Positions 12,613 to 25,320 of a stretch of 64,000 bases of DNA are shown piece after piece; position 1 is the stretch's first letter, and each line of letters opens with the position of its first letter. The notes below the pieces were generated by a model. The model ran no database searches. It was not told the origin of the DNA and saw only the letters and a program-made list of their open reading frames with translations. This DNA is from Rotaria sp. Silwood1. Taxonomy: Eukaryota; Rotifera; Eurotatoria; Philodinida; Philodinidae. The stretch spans positions 1,346,741 through 1,410,740 of the forward strand of contig CAJNOP010000027.1 of the NCBI GenBank assembly GCA_905250075.1, read 5' to 3'. The translations under genes were made by a program, and so were the position numbers.

Positions 12613-15494
12613 TTAGAGTCTTATATTCTCTGTATCAATTCGAGCTGCAATTTTATTTTTATTCCATTCTGCCCATTCTTCTGATGACAAATCATCGGGT
12701 TCAGTTTCAGGTTCTGGTACCCATCCTCGTCGTTGTGCTATTTCAAATAGAGTAAAGACAAATGCTAACATAGCATAAGCGACAGTGAATTGCCATCCGT
12801 CATCGGTTGTTTGATAAAGAACTCCTACAGTTGATGCATGTATTAAACCAAAAAAAGACAAAAGGCCAGCAAGTATCGACCAAATAGCAGCTCGAATAAA
12901 TTTTCGATCAATCATATATATCATAATAGCTGTAATAAAAATACATTGTAGAAGACTACCACCAGCAAAATTGTTAAGACCACGATAAGAAAAGTCTGTT
13001 ATATGTGATGTAACGTTTTCTGCAAAACCGACACTAGATATTGTAAAACTAGAATAAGCAGATGCAACACCATTGATTATAGTCGTTCGTGACCAATCAG
13101 CTATGACAGGCATGATACCGAGAAGAAAAGCTGGATAATGACGTGGTGGTGTAATAGCAAGAGTTTCAGCACAAATAAAAAGACCAATAAAGATCTATAA
13201 TTTTTTTTTAAATATACCAATAATTTGATTATTTATTCTATTACTTCCATCGAAAATCTACCAGAATTATATGAAATGAGTGGGAAACATTATTGTCATT
13301 GAAAAAAAACAGTATTTTTTTTTGTATTTCATAATATCAATGATGGAATGTTTACTTTTTTGAACTATTAATTAATATAGAAAAATACTGTTTATAGCTG
13401 AAGAATTGAATTTGATTCAAAAATCTTGAAAATTTTTAGACTCTTCAATCATATTTCATAATTGTCTATCAGATATGCAAGGAATCCGAACGTTTGGATT
13501 CGGTTTTGAATACGTTTATTTTCAGTTAATTAATAAAAGGAACTAGAGGTAGATTAAAAGAAAGGATTTCAGGCTTAGCTAGAATAGATCTACATACAGT
13601 AGAATAAATGATTGAAAAACCAAAGGTCTACGGGCATTCTAAAAGGCATCAACAATGCTAAGAAATACTCGAACTAGACGGAACCTTAATGTGCTTTGAT
13701 AATTGCTCATATACTTCGCGAAACATCTGTGCAATTACTTGAATACGCGTCACTGTCTGAACTGATTGGACACTCTCCGAACTTGAAAATCAAGCGAAAG
13801 TTCAGATTCACACTGCCATAAAAAATTTATCGTTTAAATTTATGTGTACAAGAATAAAACTATTAATCAGCAACTTCATAAAAAAACAAGTCTCGTGACA
13901 TGTCATGTATCGAATTTCTTCATTTGAAGTGTCTTAAGTTACACTATCACGTCACTCTTTTTCATAGAACTTTTTAAAGATATATTTAATAGGTCATGTC
14001 ACTTACAATAACTGGATTCACAGCAACAACAGCAATAATTCTAACAAAAAGACCAATGATACCAAAAAAACATAATGGAACATAAATAAGACAGTTAATT
14101 ACAGAATAAGCTTGTCTTGCGCCCATTTTTTTATATGCTGGATGACCAATATATGCTAAATAGTAACAAATGAAAAAGTTATTTAAAATTTGCAAATCAA
14201 TGTATAAACATATACAAGATAACTTACTTGTCATACCAAGAAAAGATCCAAAAAAACTTGCAATTATAGTTCCAATACCATCAGCAAACATTGATTCACG
14301 AGTTGGATAGAAATCTCCAGCTCTTTTTGCTGATTCAACACATTGTATAGTACCAATAGCGATTGAAATAGCTGTTGGAATTGTTGTTGATAAAAATGGA
14401 CCGATTCGATTTATATGTGTAAATATAGCTTTAACCGTAAATGCTGGTGCATAAGGTTTGACCACAAGACTTGCATTACGTACATCTTCAGCTTTATTGA
14501 GTGATGTTGCCCAACCAAGAGCAGTACCAATAATTAGAGCTATAAACGCTATAGGGAATGGACCAACTTTAACTAAACGAAAGAGAAAAAAAACAAAATG
14601 AATAAATATCCATAGATTTTTTTTGTAATAATCACTTACTTCCACTAAAATAACCAATCATAACAATGGCAAATGGAAGAAAAGATACAATGGGTGAAGC
14701 AGCTATAGGTAAATATTGATTTAATGCTAAATAAGTAAATCCAACTGCAGCAAGAGATGAAAGTAGTGCAACACCAGGTATATTACGTCGAATAAATTCA
14801 CCAAAAAGACATAACAAAAGAATAATGATACCAGTTATAAAATTACTTGCTAATGCAACATACAAAGCAAGTTCTTGACATGAACGTTTATCAGAACTGT
14901 TATTTTCTCGTATACAACCATTATAAACAGGAAATATAATACCAAAGACAAATGCAACTAATAATTATTCAAAAATATAAATACAAAAAAAAGAACTAAA
15001 ATTAAATTACACGCTCCTGGTGTGTTAATTCCATACGGCATAGCACATATGTCATTTCGTTTTTCTATGTAGGCTAGTTTTCGAGCCATATAAACATAGT
15101 AGAAGTTACCCCATACCATAGCTAATGCCACTCTAACAAAAAAAAAAATAAAGAAATCATAAGATCATTTCAATTTTATTAATGATATTCACCCTGGTAC
15201 AATTTTTCCAAAAACAATATCACTATCAAGAACAGATGAAAGACTAAGGATAATTGTCAATAATGTCGCCATATTATCAATAAATAAAGCAACTAAACCA
15301 TCAATATCTCCTTTTCTAAATATAGGATATGTTGGATTTCGTCGGAAAGCATTTCGCCATAGGTCAGGATGAAATGTACATAATTCACGTATTTCTTTCT
15401 TCAATGCATGCCAATTTCGTTCAAAAACAAAACGGATTTTATCCCTTTTACTCGATAAGATAATATTGTTTTCTGATGGATCATGTAGCGACAT
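12613..15494 (-). CDS. NCS2/AzgA-like nucleobase permease family protein
   Basis: Six coding exons on the minus strand: 15494-15193, 15132-15011, 14957-14640, 14572-14228, 14155-14007 and 13194-12613; five GT-AG introns, the last 812 bp, all phases consistent; 605 aa. A polar N-terminus leads into FRKGDIDGL (GDID at 62-65) and the first helix, followed by PYGINTPGAFAF (from 133), about a dozen hydrophobic segments, ADGIGTIIASFFG and MTTYIGHPAYKKMGARQAYS, then an acidic cytoplasmic tail. The GDIDG start, the PYG-x-NTPG motif and the ADGIGT block are those of xanthine/uracil and AzgA-like permeases, so transport of a purine, pyrimidine or related anion across a membrane is likely; the substrate is not readable. 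The sequence does not look like the SLC23 ascorbate/nucleobase carriers of vertebrates. ATG at 15494 is the first in frame. Confidence 0.75.
13195..14006. other. Permease intron 5 with a short coding-like remnant
   Basis: The 812-bp intron contains, on the minus strand at 13658-13789, a 43-codon open frame of unusually balanced composition (includes VIAQMFREVYEQLSKHIKV) ending in TAG. It is GC-richer than the surrounding intron. It may be a fossil of another gene or transposon; the open stretch is short enough that chance cannot be excluded. Confidence 0.25.
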
Positions 15495-16106
15495 TTTACG
15501 TTCAATGGATCAACGATTTGTAGATATAAACATATGTAAAATAAGTACACACTGAAAATAAATATATACCTTTTGTATTACGATGAAAAAAAAATACAAT
15601 TAAGCTGTACTTTTTCATTTGAGTTACTCTTTCATCTTCTCTTACAAATATAAAGGTTATTTTGATAATAAATGTTTCTGTTGAAGACTATTCTGTTTGT
15701 GTTTCAATGCAGAAAATGTAAAACTCTATTGGACAAAAATAATGATAGTATTATCTTTTACAAAAAAAAATGATTGCCAAGTTATATTGTTCTCATAAGA
15801 AGTCATAACGTATTAGTTTATCATGAAAAACAATATTTCAACTGATTTTTTCAGTAAGAAACGATCAGAAAAAGAAATGACGAAATACTTCATTACTCTC
15901 TATTTCAATTAATACATAAATTCGAATTGGAAAGACGCAAAATCATAAAAAGATTAATGATTGTATATATATATTGCTCCTACCGATTTTTTTTTAATTT
16001 AAAATATTGTTTATACCATTGTTTCTTCGATTAATAATAGTTTTGATCAAATCGAGAATGCTAATCAAAACCATCTATGATTAAAAAAATGATGCTTTCG
16101 ACGCAC

Positions 16107-16246
16107 CTGTCTTGATGATTAATGTTGCAAATGGGACAATTTGTATGTCGCCATCAGCATATTTTTTTTCTGATGACTTTCTTATCAAACTCATTAAAGC
16201 AATCAGTGCATCAATTTTGTCTTTCGCTTTTTCTGTATTTGCGTCA
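16107..16246 (-). pseudogene. Isolated exon-like coding fragment
   Basis: On the minus strand an open frame (16084-16260) encodes a well-mixed sequence with SDANTEKAKDKIDALIALM and KKYADGDIQIVPFATLI. It is bounded by a plausible acceptor (TTGCATTGAG) and donor (ACAG|GTGCGT), giving the interval listed. No partner exon was found on either side. The composition (Asp, Lys, Ala, Gly rich) is unlike translated AT-rich spacer. It is probably a relic of a gene; I cannot name it. Confidence 0.3.
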
Positions 16247-19200
16247 CTCAATGCAAAAAATTATGTAAATGTGTTTAATATTTGATAGTGTCAGCTCAGA
16301 TTGAAAATATTTTCTATAGAAAACGAAACATTTATCATATAACATTTGTGCTGTCATTTAGCATCAGATTTATTTAGAAGAATAACTATTTATTGTATAC
16401 CATCATTACATAAATATTAAATTAGTGAAGAGACTGTTTCTGCTCAATTCACAGTCTTTTTTGAGTAAGCATAATAATGTCTCATGTAAAGAAAGACGAA
16501 GTTCACCTTTTATTTTTGAATGTAATTATAAAATGTCTAATATAGAACTGATGATGAAAATGCAATACTTATCATTAATATGCTAAGCTCTTTTTCATTT
16601 ACTTTTGTTATGATTATTTGTTTTTTTGTAAATATATCTGCAGAAACAAATTCATAGTATTTTGCAAACATTCTTTTATTCTTTTTATATGAATTGAAAA
16701 AGATTGAATCACCGACAGGAAAGGTGACATGAAAAAAATAAAGCATTTTTACACAGTCATCGAAAACATAATTAATATTTTTCCAATCAAAATATTTTCT
16801 ATTTATATAATGAAACTATACTTTGCTGATTTATCTAAAATAAGGAGCTACTCCCACCTCCTCCCAAAAAAAACAAAAGTCAGTTTTGGTCAAATTTATC
16901 AGTTTCTTTTTGCAATTTATTACTCATTACATAGAGCAAAGTGTCTACTCTAGAATGCAATATAGTTTATCAAATAAGTTTTTCTGAATCTGCACACGAA
17001 AAAAATAATTTTTTTTACTAAAAACTTCGATTCTTAGAGTCTTTCAAGCTTCTCTGTTAACTTTTGGCAGTAATGAACATGGGTATTATGCATTGTTAAA
17101 AATAATAAGTGAATACAACGCTTGAACATGGATAGAAGGGCATGAAACTACTAGATATGGATTCATAATTAAATTTATGTTGGCAGAGAATATAACTAAA
17201 AATTTTTCACTATTATTTTAATTATGTAAAATAGACTTTAAGTAACTGTTTACTCTATTTGTTTTTAATACACTTTTATTTATCATATTGTCAATCATAA
17301 CGAGTACAATTATATTTTGAAGTGTTTTTGGATAACTTAAAAATATTTCTTCTACATAATGTATAGATTGTCAATTAAAATGAGTTCAGAGGATTTTGAT
17401 ATCTAACGACAGATTAAAATGCCCCTATGTAACCAGAAAAAGTTCTCTTGTATGTATGAATATGCATTCCTCTGATTCGTTCTAATCGATGATTCATGAC
17501 AAATTGCTCGAAAATTCTTTTTATATCAGTTTAGAGAGCAGAAAATCTTGAATTCGATTATTGAGCTTTATTTTGCGTTTTTCTGACAATAAATTTTTTT
17601 TCATTTTGATGTTTTCATGCGTTCTGATTTTTCGAATTTCCTTTCATGTGTGCAAACAGCTAACTGTTGTGGATCTACACGCCTTCCAGAAACATAAATT
17701 GAAAAAAAAATCGAAAAAAACAGGCCCTGTTAAGTTGTAGCAACTGATGCGGATGTAGGAGTGCTATATATGATGTTGGGTTTCTATATGTTGGGTACGG
17801 TGTGGAATGTAGATATGATGCTGTGATTGTGAGTGTGTAGGTATGAGCATGGGAGTGTGATCGGTTGAATAAATGAACAGAAGCACCATAGTGCTTGCAT
17901 ACCAACAGCGACACTCAGACCCACAATCATACATATATGTGATATTAATATCGAACAGGTGTGCAAAGTAATATATTATTCAGAAAGAGCTGAATACTTA
18001 GTCGAATGTTCAGCAAGCGTTACATGTGTTTAGGGTCGGATGTTAGACTGTTTATTAACATTGAAAAAGAAAGACTTTAATTAAAAGGTTCTAGTGTAAT
18101 TTCTTGACGGTATAATATCTAAAAGTGTCTTCAAATTTGTTTCTTAAAATTTAAAATAGTTTTTATATCTAATGGACATGCAAAATAAACTAATAATATT
18201 ATATCTATAATCTTGTCTACCATGTTATTTCTTAGCAGACTTTGAAAAGTACATGATGGATGTGATCAATTATGGAAAACTTGAAATACATATTTTTTCT
18301 TCATACTGTTCCAATTTTGAGCATCTTCATAGCCATCGGGTTTCAAGCACTCGAAAACTATCCTATCTGGTACTCATGTTCGATTCATCGAAGATTCAAG
18401 TACTCGACGAGAGCAAATCTATCGAAAGTATAGTACCGACTCTTCGGGCATATTTCAACTACTCGAAATTTATCGAAACTCTAACTGCTGAAGAAAAAGA
18501 GGCATGATGGAAAAATACCCTCGAGTGTTTCAGTGGAAGCAAACCTAGCAAAGTAATAGTTGCAACTGCTGAGTGTAATTTTTATCACATAAGTCTGCTC
18601 GAAAATACGATTTTGAAATATCTTTAACTTTTCTTTCAACGACTCTGGTAGAATTACTTATATTCGAAATATATTTCATCTTGATTTCATAATTTTTCTA
18701 AGAAATATTTAACATCAACTGATGAAGACTAATGTCGAAATTTGTCAGCCTTCTTGACGAAGACACAGTTATAACAAATAGTTTGCGTTTGGAACTTTTG
18801 AAAAAATTTTGAAATATTGCTATTATTCTTTATCAGACAAATCAATTGATTGTCTATGGGTGTGAGTGTGACCTAGAGATTCAGCATGGATGACCTGCAA
18901 TCAGACTCTTCATTATTGATTATTTTTCAGTGATTCATGGCTAGAGCTAGAGTATGACATAGTATCAGACGTTCTGTTAAAACTTGAATGGCTAAAAAAA
19001 CTATCTAACGAGTCTTTTATAGCTTCCTATATTTCATAAACTGTTATATGAAAGAATATGTAATATTCTTGTATATGAATGTATGTGATATAAGCCATAT
19101 GATACATAAGTGTTAAATAGTTAGTTGAAAGGATATTTTATATCTTGAATAACTAAACCTGATTAGCGAAACTAGTATTTTTAAGAATACAAGGAAAATC

Positions 19201-19489
19201 TTGTTTCATGTTTACGCTAGAACAGAAATAGTGTTAAATTTCGAATTACTTCGTATTTATCATTCGCTCATACAGTGAACATATAGTACAGATAGACAAA
19301 AAATGTAAATATGCAACATATTTTCTTTTTTTTTCTCTTTAACATTCGGTCTTTTAAGTCTTCATATTTGAAGGCTCATAGCATGAAAATAAAAGAAATC
19401 ATTATTCTTCGAGAAAACTAAATATAAATTAAAAGAAATAATAAATGATGTAAACGTCTTTATAAAATGTCTCACTTTGTTCGATCATA

Positions 19490-20251
19490 TTGCCAACTCC
19501 TAAACCAATTAAATTTTCTTTATGTATGATAGAGTAATATTTGAACTACAAATTTTGTACGAGACATATTTTTCCAGAATGTGTCTTAGTAGGAAGCGAC
19601 AAAAACCCAACACGTCTCCAAATTTCTTGCAACCTCACCATCGTGTAACATCATTTTTCTATTTTTCGTTAAATTTTTTTTATCAGAAGTGAAATGAAAA
19701 AATATGTTTAATCATAATTTTCATAGCGTAAAGAGTGGTCTTTTCACTGATAGACTGAAGTTAAATTAACTCTTGATTTTTATAACAAAATATAGTTATT
19801 TCTAAAGAAGAATGTCTAGTTTGGTCGCCTTTACTATGTATATAATACACAACCGGTTGCCTGGTTTCTGGAGATCGTGGCTGATGTCATTCCAAACTGA
19901 TCGTTGTTGCAAAAGTCTATTTTACAAAAAATTTAAATTTACAAATTTGTTTTTTTTTTGAATAAAGAGTCATGAACAGATCTATAAACTGTTATCAAAG
20001 CTGGTACCGACTGAGCTTTTGATGTGGTACATTTTGGTGAATATTTTTATTAGAATTCAGTTCATATAGCTCAAAATAATTGAGAAATAGAAACTTTTCA
20101 AGTTACAAAAACTTTTTAAGAGTTAGGCGCTTGTTTTGGCTTTTCCTTCTTTTTAGATTCATTCCGAAAATATATGTCTCGTATAAAATTTGTAGTTCAG
20201 ATATAACTCTTTCTAACAAAAAAGAGATATCATCAGTTTAGAAGTTGGCAA
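19490..20251. mobile_element. Palindromic MITE copy A (TTGCCAACT termini, TA flanks)
   Basis: The left end TTGCCAACTCCTAAACCAA and the right end, ending TTAGAAGTTGGCAA, are inverted, and both are flanked by TA (19488-19489, 20252-20253). Longer subterminal inverted blocks include the stretch around 19545-19580 (GAACTACAAATTTTGTACGAGACATA) and its complement at about 20175-20205. A second, diverged copy in reverse orientation lies at 39732-40508. Shared interior blocks include the run reading GGTTTCTGGAGA and TGACATTCCAAACTGATCG-like sequence. No coding frame. Confidence 0.65.
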
Positions 20252-21218
20252 TATGTTGTAAGAGAAATTTTGACATTTTTCCAACGACTTTTGCACCAAA
20301 CATTATTTCAAACAATATGCAAGTTTACGTAAATATTCGATTGGATCTATTAATGGTCAAATAATTAATATATTTGATGGAAATTGTTTATAATTCTGTA
20401 TAATTTCACACATGCTTACTTTTGCGTGATGTAACTGTTGATATCCTATCTATATTATATTGAACATTATATGTAACAAAAACATCCATTTCATAACTAT
20501 TAAGTATTTGTACAAGAAGAAGGAAAAGATAAGCGTTCAAAAGTTTTCGTTTTACTTTTTTTTTCCTCTTATTACTCGTTTCTTGTCGAGCGAAAAACTA
20601 TATATTAATCAACAAAAAATTTATATACGTTATCAGATATTTGAAAATATATATTTATTTGGTGTCATAGGATTGTTTTTTATTATTACTAATAATATTA
20701 TCACCATTCATTTTATTCTGTCAATCAATGTCACGTATAGACAATTGTCATCAAAACAAATTCAATGAATTAGTTTTCATGTGAAACAGATTTTAGTTTA
20801 AGATTAAGATGAACGATTAATTTAGATCTATAAAAATATTCATATTATAAAATGATGATAACAAAATATTTTAATATTTTAAACCGATCAGTTTTTATAC
20901 GTTTGTTCTCTCAAGATGAATATCTAACGAAATTTTTCTAGTTGATTAACGTGAGATTTTAAGTAGTGATGCTTTATATTATAAAGAAAAACAAAATAAA
21001 ATAATTTTCTGTTGATATTTTTTATTATCGATTCTGAATATTCATTATCTATTATTTTCATCATCATCAAGCATTCAATTTGAAATAATTGTATTTTAAA
21101 ATAAAATTTTTGATATGATGTGCAATAATAATTTAAATTTCATAAGATTGTGGAATGAGTCATTTTATTTTAAATAGTTATTGTTTTCAAAGTTAGAATC
21201 TATTAATAAAAGTTAAGT

Positions 21219-21530
21219 CTATTTAGCTTTAACTGCTGTTTGATATCGATGACGGCGATATTTTTGATATTTTGCCTTAATAGCATCAATATCTTGACCA
21301 TTACCAAGTACGAAATTTCGATAAATATATAAGACAATATCATTATTGGATACAGAAGCCAGGCGAGGATCGGCACGCATTATTTTATAAAGCTCATAAA
21401 GTTGTTGATTGCTAATTGCTGATTTGTTTTCATTGACATCATTTGATGTTTCAAGCGATGGATTAGCTTGAACAATAACGGCGATATATAGAACAAAACC
21501 AATAATGCTGATATTAAGCAAGGCAACCAT
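21219..21530 (-). CDS. Small secreted protein, 103 aa, unknown function
   Basis: A single-exon frame with ATG at 21530-21528 and TAG-type stop at 21219-21221 encodes 103 aa. Residues 1-22 (MVALLNISIIGFVLYIAVIV) form a strong signal peptide, likely cut after QAN. The mature part is acidic and polar at first, then holds an amphipathic segment (NQQLYELYKIMRADPRLA), a second segment with NNDIVLYIYRNFVLGNGQ, and a strongly basic Tyr/Arg/Lys tail (KYQKYRRHRYQ). No cysteines in the mature part, so it is not disulphide stabilised. A minus-strand AATAAA lies at 21164-21169, 50 bp past the stop. I do not recognise a family; it may be a lineage-restricted secreted protein. It stands alone in a gene-poor region. 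Confidence 0.65.
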   Translation of the reverse strand: MVALLNISIIGFVLYIAVIVQANPSLETSNDVNENKSAISNQQLYELYKIMRADPRLASVSNNDIVLYIYRNFVLGNGQDIDAIKAKYQKYRRHRYQTAVKAK

Positions 21531-24157
21531 GATGTATATAAGAATTAATTAATACAGATTAGTTTATCTTAAAAATAACCATAAAAAAAAATATTAATTT
21601 TGAAAAAATAGATTCTAAATAGTAATAACAACGTATGATCGAAAAGATTTTAGATAAAATATTTGCTCACTGTTGAATCTTTAGTGAGCTATGTATGAAG
21701 AGTTAAAAATTATACGTTTGAACCAAGATTTGATGCTATTTTCGAATAGAAAGTTAGAAAATTTGTCTAAGTATTTGTTTCAGAGTCATGAAATAGCCTT
21801 GGGAAATCTAAAAAATTAGTTTACACAGAGTATGTAGGTAAATGTTTCAGAATGAACATGCTTATTCATTTTGGCTTGCTTGAAAACATTTCAGACAAAC
21901 TAAAAACTAGAGGTGACGACTAGAATTTGAATATGAGCTTAAAAATGTTGTGCCTATTATTTATTGTTCAAAGGTAGTGAAGAGAATTTTGAAAGACTCT
22001 AAAAATTATTTCTAATGGAAAGGCAACAGATTTTTGTTTACCCTATAAATTCCTCTTTCGAATATTCTAAAAATTGTCAAAGTCGGTAACTTTTAGGGTG
22101 AACACATCTCTATAGAATATGATATTGAATTTTCAAAAACGTTTATTCAATGAAAAATAAAAATTGAGATATCTCGTTGAAAGACAAAAAATAGAATGTC
22201 AAATAGTGTATTCTATAGATTAACTTCTGATCTACAAGCTGACACATAACTAGAGAGCCTAACTTTTAGTCTCGTATTGTATCAGTGAAAATACAAAAAT
22301 TATTCATTCTAACTAATTGTTAGAGCTTTTCAAAAGATTTTATTTCACTACTCTTAACCGAAAATTGAGACAAAACTTCTTAATCTACATTCAAAAAGAG
22401 CACAACATTTGGTTTTTTATTCATAGTTATTATTGATTCGTCGGGAATATTTTCTAGTGACTCAAAAGTGAACATACATGTTGTCTATAAGCTTTTCTAT
22501 CACTTATTATACATTAGATAATCTTATTATACAGTTTTAGCATATTAACTATTAAAATAATAATGTTATTGTTTTATCAAAATGACTCTTTTTTCATCAT
22601 TATGTATTCAAATCAAACAAAATCTAATATATCTTACTAGGTGAGTACTCAAAGAATGACTGACCTTAATCTATATGTATCAAGAGAAGTAGTTATTAGA
22701 AAATGAAAATGTATTTCTATAAAACAACATACTATCTGAGATTTTATGAACACTCGATTTGCATTATATATGTGTAAAAAGAATCGAAAAAAAGAAAAGA
22801 AATCTTCGGATTTATTAAAATGACATAAAGAGCTTTTTAGATTTTATTAATATATCTACTTAATAGTTAATAAAAAAAAAAAGACAATCATGTATTATCT
22901 AAGTAAAAAACATATCTATAAAAAATAGACTATGCTTGCTCATCATCGCGTGATTTTGATAAGATTTCTTTTTTTTTTTTCTTGTTTCTTTTTATTTTTT
23001 TACACTTGTCAATCGAAACTAAGTATAAGACACTTCAAACTTCTATATCTGTAATACACTCAATACGAAAGAACATGCAAGCATGTTAGCATCCGTCTTC
23101 ATATTTCCTTTTATAATTCTTTTTCTTTGTGTTGTTCTTCTCATCTTGTCTATCGATTTCCGAGCAAAATACTCATATTATATTAAAAAGAAGATATAGA
23201 CTTTCGTATTTGTCGTCAACGCTCTTGTCATAATCAAATTCTATCTATACTAATAAAACTATCAAAAATAGTATAGGAAATGAACATGCAAACGAATGAC
23301 AATAAAAATACTAAATATGCGCTTTTATTTTATTATCAAATAATTTTTAAGAATTATTCTGACAGAATCATTGCAATCAATGATATAAAGAAATGTGATG
23401 TGCCTAGACGATCACTTCCGCTTTTATTCTTATCTTTTGTTAATGTCGTCAGTAAATAAGCGAGTTTGCTTTCTGATGCTCAAATTGATAATCCCATACT
23501 TGACAAAACACAATAATCAATGAAAACATATTCGATTCTGTACTCTTACTTCTTATATATAACTATTTTTATTTAGAACAACATGGTTCATATGATAACA
23601 TTTTTTTTTCTTATTACTCCTTGCCGATTTACACCTGATTTTGTATGACGCATATAGCACGATAGGTTAAAGACGTGTAATTTTTCGCTTACTCATAGAC
23701 AAAACAAAGTGAGAAAAGTATAAGAGTCTGACGGCTAATGAATAACCAAGTTGGTTCATTTCGATTTCAATTCTTTTAATATCTTTGAATCTGAGATCTT
23801 TAGAACATGTAAGATTTCAATTCTTAATTTTAACTAGGGTTAAAATTGAAAATATTATCTACCTACCTACCTACCTATCACAGGTAATTGGTCGTTGTTG
23901 AAAAAGAAATAGTTATTATTATGAAGGAAAAAAATAGGTTTAATGCTATCGAAGAATAATATACTTTTTTGTATAGAGTTCTCTATTTCTAATGTAGTCA
24001 TGGTTTTTATTTAAAAAAACAAATCATAATACTCTCAAAGAATTAGAAAAGTAAAGAAAAAAAACTCTTAATTAATTGCTTAGTAGATCTTTAGACGGTA
24101 TAGAAAAGATTGTATAGTATGAGTATTTACTTTTGATAGAATATAAATATATATATA

Positions 24158-24298
24158 TCGTAGACCCATCTAGGATTAACCTAATCCAATCTTGGATTCG
24201 CCTAGTTCAAATGAGGCCAATCCAAAATTGGTCTAGGCAAAACAAGGATTGAACTAAGCCAATTTAATATTGATCTGGTCTGAGATTGGCCTATGACA
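24158..24298. repeat. Short palindrome array with TCGTAG-type ends
   Basis: Between AT dinucleotide flanks, from TCGTAGACC to GGCCTATGACA, the sequence consists of repeated and inverted CTAGG/GGATT/AATCC words (for example CTAGGATTAACCTAATCC and TTGGATTCGCCTAG). The architecture and ends resemble the larger palindrome at 56749-57338, suggesting a shared element family. Confidence 0.45.
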
Positions 24299-24400
24299 TA
24301 AATATAGCCGTGTTCAATCAGTCTGATTCTAAAATGCTTATCTGCTTGTATAGCTTCAGCCACATATAAAAAAAATGTGATTTTTTTATTAGTTACAGTG

Positions 24401-24958
24401 CATATATAATGCTAATGATTTGCTATTGTTTGAGCTCTATGCCTCATTAAGACTGAGTGTTGTCAAGTGTTTCCTTATAATTACTTTGTTAAATGTATTT
24501 TGCATTTAATCTGTTAACATACATCAGTTCTTACTAAGAAAATTACAACAGCATGAATTTACAGTAAACAAGTCTTATTTTCAAATAGTTAAATTAGAAG
24601 AGTACAGACAACTTATACTATTTTGGGTGGTGCTTATAGAGAAGCTATTAAGAATATTTTTAAGATGACGAAGATTGCACAGATTTTTTCCGTTTTATGT
24701 AATCTGACCTTGAGTAAACATCCTGTTCATAAGTATCCATCATAATAAATTAGTTGTATTTCTTCATTAACTATTTGATAATAAAACTTTGTTGCTGATA
24801 AGTCATGCTGTTGGAATATTCTTAGTAAGAATTGGTGTATGTTTACAAAATTCATGCAAAATTCATGTTAAAAAATAGATATAAGGATATACTTGACAAC
24901 TCTTGGTCTTGGTGAGACGTAGAGCTCAAACAATAATAGATCAATAGCATTATATAGA
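24401..24958. repeat. Degenerate foldback element I
   Basis: Left-arm blocks (TAATGCTAATGATTTGCTATTG, TTTGAGCTCTA, TTGTCAAGTGTTTCCTTATA, TTCTTACTAAGAAAATT, AACAGCATGA) recur in reverse order and complement at 24775-24955 (TCATGCTGTT, CTTAGTAAGAA, TAAGGATATACTTGACAA, AGAGCTCAAA, AATAGCATTA). The centre lies near 24690. Arms are diverged, so the copy is old. No coding frame. Confidence 0.55.
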
Positions 24959-24959
24959 G

Positions 24960-25320
24960 TATCGTAAAATCATAGAACTCTGCATACATTCATAGAAGAA
25001 TATTTATTTCATTGTGAGAAACTATTGTTATTGAGCTATTGATTACTTGTTTTGATAAACATTGTTGTCTACTATCGCTGGTGATTGTCGATTCTCTTTG
25101 CCAATTCTTCCATAGATGTTTATATGACAAAAATAAAAAAAACTTTTATTTTTATCCAGTTAACATCAATGGAAAAATAGACAAAGAGAATCGGTAATGA
25201 CAGAAGACAAAAGACAATTATGCTCATTTAAACAGGTAATCATTAGTTCAATTATGCTAGTTTTTCACAATGAAATAAATACTATTTTACGAATGTATGC
25301 GATAGTCCTATAATTTAGCG
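24960..25320. repeat. Degenerate foldback element II, adjacent to element I
   Basis: The left arm (CTGCATACATTC, TATTTATTTCATTGTGAGAAACT, GATTACTTGTTT, GATTCTCTTTG) is complemented on the right (CAAAGAGAATC, AACAGGTAATC, AGTTTTTCACAATGAAATAAAT-like, GAATGTATGCGATAGT). The two foldbacks lie end to end with almost no spacer. Confidence 0.55.

Larger units (their letters stand above)
15495..21218. other. Gene desert with one exon-like fragment and one MITE
   Basis: About 5.7 kb with no complete gene. It contains the exon-like minus-strand fragment at 16107-16246, a G/T-rich stretch near 17740-17870, and the TA-flanked element at 19490-20251. The 84-codon frame at 18253-18507 and those at 16729-16953, 17675-17966 and 20460-20768 have no start context, splice structure or recognisable motif and were not called. 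Confidence 0.45.

Noticed and set aside
18253-18507. 84-codon plus-strand frame starting MMDVINYGKLE
   Set aside because: Ser/Ile/Leu-rich, no homology, no signal peptide or splice sites, no conserved feature; length is within chance for the many frames scanned.
23100-23160. CRISPR, operon-type or phage features
   Set aside because: The window is eukaryotic (GT-AG introns, poly(A) signals); no spaced direct-repeat array, Shine-Dalgarno spacing or phage gene was seen anywhere.
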